Positions 1 through 5,270 of a stretch of 5,361 nt of DNA are shown one piece after another. The DNA is from Bacilli bacterium (GTDB taxonomy: Bacteria; Bacillota_I; Bacilli_A; ML615J-28; CAG-698). The stretch spans positions 1-5,361 of the forward strand of contig JAQUUM010000096.1 of NCBI GenBank assembly GCA_028693885.1. Reading direction: 5' to 3'. The translations under genes and the position numbers were made by a program. The number at the start of each line of letters is the position of its first letter. The stretch's first letter is position 1. The notes under the pieces were generated by a model, which saw nothing but the letters and a program-made list of their open reading frames with translations, made no database searches and was not told the origin of the DNA.

Positions 1-1356
1 AGCAACCGAAAAACTAACCTCATTATTCAAAATCAAATCTTTTTTCCTAACTAAATAATGATAATCTAATTCGAATATTTCGATTATAGAACTGCTTACT
101 AGTTTTCTACAAATGTTATTTTCTAAATAAAAATTATCTGGAACAAAAATTCCACCATGAATTTCACCAACACTAGTCATTTCATTTGTTTCGATATCTA
201 TTAAAAAAGCTTTATTTAATTTTTCAACAACAATTTGATTTTCAGTTAATTCTAATAATTCAATTTTTTGAAGTCTAATTTCAGCTGAAACTATCATTTT
301 TCTAATAATATTGTTTCCATTTTTTACTTCGACTGTTTGTATCTCTAAATCCCCACTATCTAAATAATTAAAATTATATGCAAGACCATTTACTTTTAAA
401 TCTTCTGTTTTTAAAAATGTTTCCCAATCAAATTCAATAATAATTGTAAAATACTTAATAATATTATTTTTACTACTAGCATTTATTACATAAAAAAACG
501 ACCTATCTTCCACTAATTCAAATATATAATCATAAACCAAAATCGTTCTTGCTCGATACGAATAATCAATCAAATCAACTTTGAATATTACTAAATTATA
601 TTGTAGTAAAGTATTATTTGAATAGTAGATTTCATCTAACTCAACTGCATAATTTCTATCTTGACTATCTAAAATAGTAATTTCAAAACAAGCACCTTGC
701 CTAATATCTTTTTGTCCAATTACAATTAGTTCATTACCTCTAATATAAGCTTTTTTTATTTCATATGAAAAATCAAATTCTATAGTCAAATTAAATTCTT
801 GATCATATAAACTTACCTTAGATTCGGTCTTACTTTTTTCTGAAACAATCAAAAAAGTATTATGAGTAAAACAAAAATATACAATTTGAAAATCAGTATT
901 TGTTACTAAAACAATTGCTTCTTTACTATTAGTAAGTTCTACTTTATGAATCCTATTTTCTTCTACATAATATATCATGTCTTCTACTTCAATATTTAGA
1001 CTTTCAACTTCATTAATACTACAAAACGAATCTCTAATATTAACATCTAAAGTATTTTCATCTAAATTAACATTTGTTTCAATAATTTGACTTAAATCGC
1101 TTAATTTATCAATTTTTTTAAATTTTAAATCTTCAGGAGTAATAGAGATAGCTATGGTCATTGCTAAAAGCATTAAAAATAAAAAATAAGTTATATAAGC
1201 ACTCACTGGAGTTATCTTAGTATTATTTTGAATATTTAAATACCTTTGTTTTGCTTGTAGTTTTTGATTAATATTTTTTGAATAATTTAAAAACAATATA
1301 AATGAAATACTGATAATATATAGTATTAAAAAGATTATTAATGCATATTCAAACAT
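1..1356 (-). CDS. Partial two-helix membrane protein with large, possibly beta-propeller, extracellular domain; paired with LytTR regulator
   Basis: An uninterrupted minus-strand frame of 452 codons starts at ATG 1354-1356 and leaves the window without a stop, so the C terminus is missing. An SD site (AGGTGA, 1363-1368) overlaps the stop of the upstream LytTR gene and lies 6 bases before the ATG. Residues 4-24 form a membrane helix, 25-52 a Lys/Arg-rich loop, and 53-71 a second helix. By the positive-inside rule the N terminus and residues from about 72 onward face outside. The long tail is rich in short alternating hydrophobic strands such as EDMIYYVEENRIHKVEL (125-141) and KAFLIDIETNEMTSVGEI (382-399). 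The order of such segments faintly resembles the bacterial secreted C-terminal beta-propeller family (Pfam Beta_propel, PF09826), but the hallmark residues are degenerate and this is a guess by eye. Function is not recognised. Tight coupling to the LytTR gene suggests a membrane sensor or inhibitor of that regulator. Confidence 0.85.
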   Translation of the reverse strand, partial: MFEYALIIFLILYIISISFILFLNYSKNINQKLQAKQRYLNIQNNTKITPVSAYITYFLFLMLLAMTIAISITPEDLKFKKIDKLSDLSQIIETNVNLDENTLDVNIRDSFCSINEVESLNIEVEDMIYYVEENRIHKVELTNSKEAIVLVTNTDFQIVYFCFTHNTFLIVSEKSKTESKVSLYDQEFNLTIEFDFSYEIKKAYIRGNELIVIGQKDIRQGACFEITILDSQDRNYAVELDEIYYSNNTLLQYNLVIFKVDLIDYSYRARTILVYDYIFELVEDRSFFYVINASSKNNIIKYFTIIIEFDWETFLKTEDLKVNGLAYNFNYLDSGDLEIQTVEVKNGNNIIRKMIVSAEIRLQKIELLELTENQIVVEKLNKAFLIDIETNEMTSVGEIHGGIFVPDNFYLENNICRKLVSSSIIEIFELDYHYLVRKKDLILNNEVSFSVA

Positions 1357-1366
1357 AATGCCTCAC

Positions 1367-1891
1367 CTATATTTTCAACGCTTTCTTAAAATTTTGCATG
1401 TAAGTTCTATTAACGTCTATCCTATCGCCATTCATCATAACTAGTTCTAACTTATAATTAAGCATAGGTCTGATTCTTGAAATTTTTAATATGTTAACGA
1501 TAAACGATTTAGAAGTTCTAATAAAATGTTTATCCATTAATTCTTTTTCAATTACATATAATTTATCCATTACTGTGAATTTTTCTTTCCCAACATATGC
1601 AAATACTTCATTTTCTAATGATTCAAAATATTCGATATCTCTAACGCTAGTTTTCTTAATTCCACTTTCATTAACTAAATTAATATAATAATTTTCACCC
1701 ATCTTGATTTTATATACTAAATCTTCAATAATTGGTAAATCCTTATTTGAAAACACAATATTTATTTTATCTTTTTCAACTAAAGAAGCATCAGTTGTGA
1801 TAACATATTGATATTCATTTTTTTCAACAAGTTTTAAACGATTCATCATTTCTTGTTTTTCTTTTTGATTTCTACTTTTATATTTAAACAC
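1367..1891 (-). CDS. LytTR-domain DNA-binding transcriptional regulator without receiver domain
   Basis: The protein has 174 residues from GTG 1889-1891. Residues 82-171 form a LytTR DNA-binding domain: DIEYFESLENEVFAYV (85-100), the RTSKSFIVN block (125-133), and NGDRIDVNRTYMQNFKKAL (154-172). The N-terminal 80 residues are too short and lack the Asp pocket of a response-regulator receiver, so this is not a classical two-component regulator. It fits the stand-alone LytTR type that in Firmicutes is often encoded beside a membrane protein (LytTR regulatory systems such as HdrRM and BrsRM of Streptococcus mutans, or LytTR-DUF3021 pairs). Start choice: the SD core AGGAGG ends 9 bases before this GTG. 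The in-frame TTG at 1895-1897 would leave 3 bases and overlaps the extended SD, so it is less likely. The next gene starts 10 bases after its stop. Specific target genes are unknown; autoregulation is common for such systems but no LytTR repeat pair was evident here. Confidence 0.88.
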   Translation of the reverse strand: MFKYKSRNQKEKQEMMNRLKLVEKNEYQYVITTDASLVEKDKINIVFSNKDLPIIEDLVYKIKMGENYYINLVNESGIKKTSVRDIEYFESLENEVFAYVGKEKFTVMDKLYVIEKELMDKHFIRTSKSFIVNILKISRIRPMLNYKLELVMMNGDRIDVNRTYMQNFKKALKI

Positions 1892-1896
1892 AACCA

Positions 1897-1907
1897 ATCA
1901 CCTCCTT
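1897..1907 (-). promoter_or_regulatory. Extended Shine-Dalgarno site of the LytTR gene
   Basis: On the minus strand this reads AAGGAGGTGAT, complementary over its whole length to the usual 3' end of bacterial 16S rRNA. It is the strongest ribosome-binding site in the window. It decides the start: GTG at 1889-1891 is 9 bases beyond AAGGAGG, while TTG at 1895-1897 overlaps the site. A small palindrome TTAACTCGTTAA (1906-1917) overlaps its 5' edge and might partly mask it. Confidence 0.8.
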
Positions 1908-1920
1908 AACTCGTTAATTT

Positions 1921-1960
1921 TTTTAATAAAAATAAAATAGGGATTTAATCCCTATTTTTA
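1921..1960 (-). terminator. Rho-independent terminator of efp
   Basis: Perfect 12-base arms AAAATAGGGATT (1934-1945) and AATCCCTATTTT (1947-1958) flank a single base. In RNA the realistic form is a 10-bp stem with a 5-base loop. On the minus strand it begins shortly after the efp stop, and the 3' arm runs into a T-rich tract (ATTTTATTTTTATT). The hairpin is nearly symmetrical, but no plus-strand gene upstream would need it. Confidence 0.88.
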
Positions 1961-1964
1961 TCTT

Positions 1965-2522
1965 TTAAGCTCTTGAATTATATTTCCCATCAAGAGTACT
2001 TATGACTATTAAATCGTCGTTTTCGATAAATAGAGGAACTAACACTCTATAACCCGTTTCTACGATTGCTTCTTTTGTTGCATTAGCTGCTGTATTTCCT
2101 TTGACTCCAGGCGCACAGTCAACAACTTTTAGAGTGACTTTTTCAGGCAAATTTATTCCTAAGATCTCTTCTTGGAAAGAAATAATTGTAACTTCCATAC
2201 CTTCTAATAAAAAGTTCTTTTCAAACTCTAGTCTTTCAATTGGTAAGTCTAATTGTTCATATGATTCCATATCCATAAATGAATATGCATCACCAGTATT
2301 ATATAAGTATTGCATCTTCTTTTTTTCAATGTTAGCTTTTTTTATTTTTTCACCAGCATTGAAAGAATAATCAATTGTTGCTCCACTTCTTAAATTACGC
2401 ATTTTCGTACGAACAAAGGCTTGACCTTTACCAGGCTTTACATGTTGGAATTCTATAATTTGATAGATATTACCTTCATATTCAATTGTAAGTCCTGTTT
2501 TAAACTCATTACTTGAAACCAT
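1965..2522 (-). CDS. efp: Translation elongation factor P
   Basis: The 185-residue protein is full length for EF-P, which binds between the ribosomal P and E sites and relieves stalling at polyproline stretches. Domain I (about 1-64) carries the loop HVKPGKGQAF with Lys32 at the tip, the position that is modified in many bacteria. The OB-fold domain II (about 66-128) includes MQYLYNTGDAYSFMD (70-84). Domain III has the signature KEAIVETGYRVLVPLFIE (150-167) and ends DGKYNSRA. The sequence is closest in style to Bacillus EF-P, including Lys32 in a PGKG loop. B. subtilis Lys32 carries 5-aminopentanol rather than beta-lysine; which modification applies here cannot be told, since no modifying enzyme lies in the window. 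SD AAGGGG (2529-2534) is 6 bases from the ATG. It has its own promoter and a strong terminator; the epimerase gene lies 69 bases upstream on the same strand. Confidence 0.98.
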   Translation of the reverse strand: MVSSNEFKTGLTIEYEGNIYQIIEFQHVKPGKGQAFVRTKMRNLRSGATIDYSFNAGEKIKKANIEKKKMQYLYNTGDAYSFMDMESYEQLDLPIERLEFEKNFLLEGMEVTIISFQEEILGINLPEKVTLKVVDCAPGVKGNTAANATKEAIVETGYRVLVPLFIENDDLIVISTLDGKYNSRA

Positions 2523-2552
2523 ATTTTACCCCTTAACATTTAATATATAGAT

Positions 2553-2581
2553 ATTATACTATATTTGTCTTCAATTGTCTA
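2553..2581 (-). promoter_or_regulatory. Sigma-A type promoter of efp
   Basis: Read on the minus strand: -35 TAGACA (2576-2581, five of six consensus bases), a 17-base spacer, and a perfect -10 TATAAT (2553-2558). Transcription would start near 2546, giving a leader of about 24 bases that contains the SD. No hairpin lies between the epimerase stop (2592) and this promoter, so readthrough from the upstream gene may add to efp transcription. Confidence 0.85.
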
Positions 2582-2591
2582 CTTTTTATTT

Positions 2592-3464
2592 TTAATCTAG
2601 TATTTTAATATCATAATATATTTTAAAGCTTTGTTCTTGCTTTAATTTAATAATATTATCTTTTTCTATAAACTGTTGATTAGTATTCGCTTTATCTGCA
2701 TAACCAATCCAAGGTTCTAAACAAATATAATTTGCATGTTTTTTAGGTGCTGTCCAAAGAGCCAGAGAAGTAAATTTAGGAAAACTAAATTCAATTCCTT
2801 TGTTTAATTTATTAACTAACTTTAATTTTTGAGATGCAACTTCAGGAATGATAACTGCATCAATATCAAAATACGAATATTTAAGTGGTAAAGTTTTTAA
2901 ATCAGTATAAGTGCAATACGCTTTATCAAAATCAAGCAAAGCTTTTTCAGTAACACTTGGAGCATTAAATGTTTCTTTGTTTTGAAAGATAATACTATAA
3001 TCTTCAAAAGTTTCTTTTTCATACATCGGACAAGTAATACCCGGGTGCCCTCCTATATTAAAAGGTAACACTTTAGTATCTAAATTAAAAATCTCAATTT
3101 GAGTTCTAATTCTTTTACTACTTAATTTATAAGTTACTACTGCTTTATATTTAAAAGGATACATCTTTAAAGTAGCCTCATCATAAATATTAACTAACCT
3201 TATTTCATTTTTCTTATATTTTAATAAAGAAAATTTTTGATCTCTTAAAAACCCATGTTGAGTCATTGAATAAGCTTTTGAATCAATATATGTAGTTTTA
3301 TCTTTTAAACTTCCAACAATCGGAAAAAGAATTGGCGCACTACGATTCCAAATATTTTCTTTTCCACCCCAAATATATTCTTTTCCTTTATATACTAAAG
3401 ATTTTAATTCGGCTCCCTTTATAGCAATAATAGCCCTTAAATTTTTATTTTCAATTACTTTCAT
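2592..3464 (-). CDS. Aldose 1-epimerase family protein (LacX-like galactose mutarotase fold)
   Basis: The 290-residue protein matches the aldose epimerase superfamily (Pfam PF01263), LacX-like branch, whose members interconvert alpha and beta anomers of sugars or bind related sugars. Visible landmarks are N40-R41-S-APILFPIVG (40-51), QHGFLRD with H70 (69-75), GGHPG with H140 (138-142), YFDIDAVIIPE (198-208), and CLEPW with E250 (248-252), where the Glu is the expected catalytic base and the two His bind the sugar. No signal peptide is seen, so it is cytoplasmic. The start is ATG 3462-3464: SD AGAGGTG (3473-3479) is 8 bases away. The in-frame ATG at 3504-3506 adds 14 residues but lies upstream of the predicted transcription start. 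The true sugar substrate cannot be read from the sequence, and no sugar operon surrounds it. The gene is divergent from ispH. Confidence 0.92.
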   Translation of the reverse strand: MKVIENKNLRAIIAIKGAELKSLVYKGKEYIWGGKENIWNRSAPILFPIVGSLKDKTTYIDSKAYSMTQHGFLRDQKFSLLKYKKNEIRLVNIYDEATLKMYPFKYKAVVTYKLSSKRIRTQIEIFNLDTKVLPFNIGGHPGITCPMYEKETFEDYSIIFQNKETFNAPSVTEKALLDFDKAYCTYTDLKTLPLKYSYFDIDAVIIPEVASQKLKLVNKLNKGIEFSFPKFTSLALWTAPKKHANYICLEPWIGYADKANTNQQFIEKDNIIKLKQEQSFKIYYDIKILD

Positions 3465-3491
3465 TTTAATAACACCTCTTCTATAAAGAGC

Positions 3492-3500
3492 ATTATACCA
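3492..3500 (-). promoter_or_regulatory. Extended -10 promoter of the epimerase gene
   Basis: The minus strand reads TGGTATAAT, a perfect -10 with the TG extension. The -35 position (TTTATT, 3515-3520, 17-base spacer) is poor, which is usual for extended -10 promoters. Transcription from about 3485 gives a 20-base leader and supports the start codon at 3464. Confidence 0.75.
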
Positions 3501-3536
3501 AAACAATTTTAAAAAATAAACTATTAATTTTATTTA

Positions 3537-3565
3537 TTTACTTTAATTTAAAGTAATGTTAAAAT
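3537..3565 (+). promoter_or_regulatory. Probable ispH promoter
   Basis: The -35 candidate TTTACT (3537-3542) is followed by a 17-base spacer and -10 TAAAAT (3560-3565). The TG at 3557-3558 makes it an extended -10. Transcription would begin near 3572, leaving a short leader of about 14 bases that still holds the SD site. The -35 and -10 are each imperfect, so confidence is moderate. Confidence 0.55.
3538..3556. repeat. 19-bp palindrome inside the ispH promoter (possible operator)
   Basis: TTACTTTAA (3538-3546) and TTAAAGTAA (3548-3556) are perfect inverted copies around one base. The palindrome fills the space between the candidate -35 and -10 of ispH, and also sits about 18 bases upstream of the weak -35 position of the divergent epimerase gene. 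Such a place and symmetry suit a dimeric repressor, but no known operator was recognised, and AT-rich DNA yields some palindromes by chance. Confidence 0.45.
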
Positions 3566-3585
3566 CTTTTAAAAGGAGACATATT

Positions 3586-4446
3586 ATGGAAATTTTTGAA
3601 ATAAAACCTCAAGGCTTTTGTTTTGGAGTAGTAAGCGCCATCAATTTGCTTAATAAAGCTTTAAAAGATCCTTTAATACAAAAACCTATCTATATGCTTG
3701 GTGATTTAGTTCACAACAAATACGTTATAAATGACTTTAAAGAAAAAGGTGTCATTGTATTAAATGGAGACTCAAGAGAAAAGCTACTTAATACTATTAT
3801 TGATGGAACTGTCATTTTAACTGCACATGGCGTAAGTGATAAAATCTATCAAATATTAGAAGCAAAAAAACTAAAATATATTGATACAACTTGTCCTAAT
3901 GTTTTTAAAACTGCAAAGTTGATTAAAGAAAAACTGCAAGATGGTTATCATATACTTTATCTAGGTGTTAAAAATCACCCAGAAACCGAAGGAGTAATTT
4001 CTAACAATAATAATATTACTTTAATCACTTTACAAGATGATTTAGATAATTTAAATCTAAATTATCAAAAAATCTTTTTTACAAATCAAACTACTATTTC
4101 AACTCATGAAGTTGAAATAGTCTATAATAAACTAAAACAAAAATTCCCAAACATCCTTTATTCAGAAGAAGTCTGTTCAGCTACTAAATTACGCCAAAAC
4201 GCAGTAATAGAGGCTGGAAAACTTTATGATTTAATTATCGTAGTTGGTGATAAATCAAGCAATAATTCCAAAGAATTAAAAAATGTATGTCTTAAACATA
4301 CAAATGCAAAATGCGAATTAATTGATAGTTATAAAGATTTAAATTCAATTGATTTTTTAAATATTACTTCAGTTGGTATTACAAGCGGAGCAAGTACTCC
4401 TAAGTATTTAGTTGATGAAGTTATAGATTCTTTAAAAAAACTCTAA
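3586..4446 (+). CDS. ispH: 4-hydroxy-3-methylbut-2-enyl diphosphate reductase (IspH/LytB)
   Basis: IspH performs the last step of the MEP pathway, reducing HMBPP to IPP and DMAPP in the cytoplasm with a [4Fe-4S] cluster. The 286-residue length is typical. The three cluster cysteines are C12 (GFCFGV), C103 (DTTCPN) and C197 (EEVCSATKLRQ). Substrate-binding residues are also present: H43 (DLVHN), H81 (TAHGVSD), H131 and the catalytic-type E133 in NHPETEG, the TNQTTIS block (166-172), S224-S225-N226, and S270 in the SGASTP motif. The enzyme should be functional. Start: ATG 3586 has SD AAGGAG (3573-3578) 7 bases away; the in-frame ATG at 3556 lies inside the promoter and would add ten residues not typical of the family. 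The 3' gap to the next gene is 70 bases with a separate promoter and no obvious terminator. Confidence 0.98.
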   Translation: MEIFEIKPQGFCFGVVSAINLLNKALKDPLIQKPIYMLGDLVHNKYVINDFKEKGVIVLNGDSREKLLNTIIDGTVILTAHGVSDKIYQILEAKKLKYIDTTCPNVFKTAKLIKEKLQDGYHILYLGVKNHPETEGVISNNNNITLITLQDDLDNLNLNYQKIFFTNQTTISTHEVEIVYNKLKQKFPNILYSEEVCSATKLRQNAVIEAGKLYDLIIVVGDKSSNNSKELKNVCLKHTNAKCELIDSYKDLNSIDFLNITSVGITSGASTPKYLVDEVIDSLKKL

Positions 4447-4462
4447 TTAATGTGCATATCCA

Positions 4463-4490
4463 TTGACAAGTTTTATTTATAATATGTAAT
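4463..4490 (+). promoter_or_regulatory. Promoter of the haem membrane protein gene
   Basis: A perfect -35 TTGACA (4463-4468) is followed by a 16-base spacer and -10 TGTAAT (4485-4490, five of six consensus bases). Transcription would start near 4497, leaving a leader of about 20 bases. This makes the gene independent of ispH, although readthrough is possible because no hairpin separates them. Confidence 0.75.
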
Positions 4491-4516
4491 CTCTTATATA
4501 TTTGAAAGGAATTTAT

Positions 4517-5137
4517 ATGATCACTTTAATCGCAATTTTACTATTTAGTATTTTAATTTATTTTAATTCCAAATTTATAAAAAAACACGCAATTTTAATT
4601 TATTCTATTTCTACCGTGTTAGCACTATTAACTTTTATTTTTAGTTTAGCTTTTCCGGGAACTGTATTCTCTACTCTTTCTTTCCCCTGGTCTAAAGGGT
4701 TTTTCGGATTAGCTCTTTTTTATCTTGTAATGCTAGCTGGCGCTTTACCTAATTGGAACTATAAAAAAAGAATTTATTCTGTAAGAACTGAATTATCGAT
4801 AATTGGTTTTATTTCAATAAGCCCACATGCAATCTTTAATCTTATAAAAATTTTCAATAATACTATCGCTCCAACATATTTTGGTATTATTACTTATGTT
4901 ATTATGATTCCATTATTCATTACTTCTTTTATTATTATCAGAAAGAAAATGAATAATAGGCATTGGAAAAATCTTCAACGATTTGCTTATCTTGCTTACT
5001 TATTATTATTCATTCATCTTGTTATTCAGTTTTCACAACCTATAAATAGAATTTTATATATTGTTTTATTTGTTGTATATTCAATCTTTAAAATAATTAA
5101 AACTGTTAATATACTTAAATCAAAACCCAAGAATTAA
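4517..5137 (+). CDS. Ferric-reductase-like six-helix haem membrane protein (MsrQ/YedZ-like)
   Basis: The 206-residue protein has about six hydrophobic helices (roughly 2-17, 24-46, 60-77, 94-113, 122-142, 155-172, with a further stretch to 195) and resembles the ferric reductase-like transmembrane domain family (PF01794), including MsrQ, which passes electrons to the periplasmic methionine sulfoxide reductase MsrP. Visible family marks are VRTELSIIGFISISPHAI with H104 (89-106), RKKM (142-145) and HWKNLQRFAYLAYLLLFIHL with H167 (149-168). H104 and H167 could bind a haem b between helices. In MsrQ the segment usually reads LHRL; here it is LQRF, so one commonly conserved His is Gln154. No msrP or flavin/NAD domain lies nearby, so the redox partner is unknown. 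Start: ATG 4517 with SD AAAGGA (4505-4510) 6 bases away; the upstream TTG at 4502 is not supported. Confidence 0.8.
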   Translation: MITLIAILLFSILIYFNSKFIKKHAILIYSISTVLALLTFIFSLAFPGTVFSTLSFPWSKGFFGLALFYLVMLAGALPNWNYKKRIYSVRTELSIIGFISISPHAIFNLIKIFNNTIAPTYFGIITYVIMIPLFITSFIIIRKKMNNRHWKNLQRFAYLAYLLLFIHLVIQFSQPINRILYIVLFVVYSIFKIIKTVNILKSKPKN

Positions 5138-5140
5138 AGT

Positions 5141-5164
5141 TTTATTTTTACATATAAAAATAAA
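5141..5164. repeat. A/T-only stem-loop after the haem protein gene
   Basis: TTTATTTTTA (5141-5150) and TAAAAATAAA (5155-5164) pair perfectly around CATA, three bases after the stop codon. With no G-C pairs and no following T-tract it is a poor terminator. It might protect the 3' end of the mRNA or be chance in AT-rich DNA. Confidence 0.4.
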
Positions 5165-5167
5165 CAT

Positions 5168-5226
5168 AATCTATCGGCAAGATTTAAGAAACTATATATA
5201 AGTATTGAAATTCTTGCCGATAGATT
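5168..5226. repeat. 59-nt inverted repeat with G+C-rich perfect 15-bp arms
   Basis: AATCTATCGGCAAGA (5168-5182) is perfectly complementary to 5212-5226. After one bulged T (5211) three further A-T pairs close a 22-base loop. CATAA occurs on each side (5165-5169 and 5227-5231), overlapping the left arm by two bases. On the plus strand no T-tract follows; on the minus strand a T-rich run does. It may be a small repeated element, a processing or protective hairpin, or a second terminator for pheT. Confidence 0.7.
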
Positions 5227-5236
5227 CATAAGATAA

Positions 5237-5270
5237 AAGGCTATACTCATAAAAGTACAGCCTTCTTTTT
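5237..5270. terminator. Bidirectional rho-independent terminator between convergent genes
   Basis: Arms AAGGCTATACT (5237-5247) and AGTACAGCCTT (5254-5264) form an 11-bp stem with a single mismatch on one strand that is a G-U pair in the minus-strand RNA, and a 6-base loop. On the plus strand CTTTTT follows; on the minus strand the stem is followed by TTATCTTAT. It starts 4 bases after the pheT stop and likely serves pheT first, and the haem protein gene as well. Confidence 0.85.

Noticed and set aside
1491..1688. Plus-strand open frame of 65 codons
   Set aside because: It lies opposite the well-supported LytTR gene, has no SD and no recognisable protein pattern.
1367..1891. Two-component response regulator (AgrA/LytR type)
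   Set aside because: The N-terminal part is about 80 residues with no receiver Asp motif, and no histidine kinase is visible.
2101..2370. Plus-strand open frame of 89 codons
   Set aside because: It is antisense to efp, whose protein is fully conserved; a shadow frame.
3465..3506. Upstream start codon at 3506 for the epimerase
   Set aside because: The extra 14 residues overlap the -10 box and lie ahead of the predicted transcription start; the ATG at 3464 has a good SD.
3556..3585. Upstream start codon at 3556 for ispH
   Set aside because: It is inside the promoter, has no SD and adds residues before the normal family N terminus.
4478..4483. TATAAT as the -10 of the haem protein promoter
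   Set aside because: Only 9 bases lie between it and the consensus TTGACA, too short; TGTAAT at 4485-4490 gives a 16-base spacer.
4502..4516. TTG start at 4502 for the haem membrane protein
   Set aside because: The codons include the SD AAAGGA of the ATG at 4517, which is the better start.
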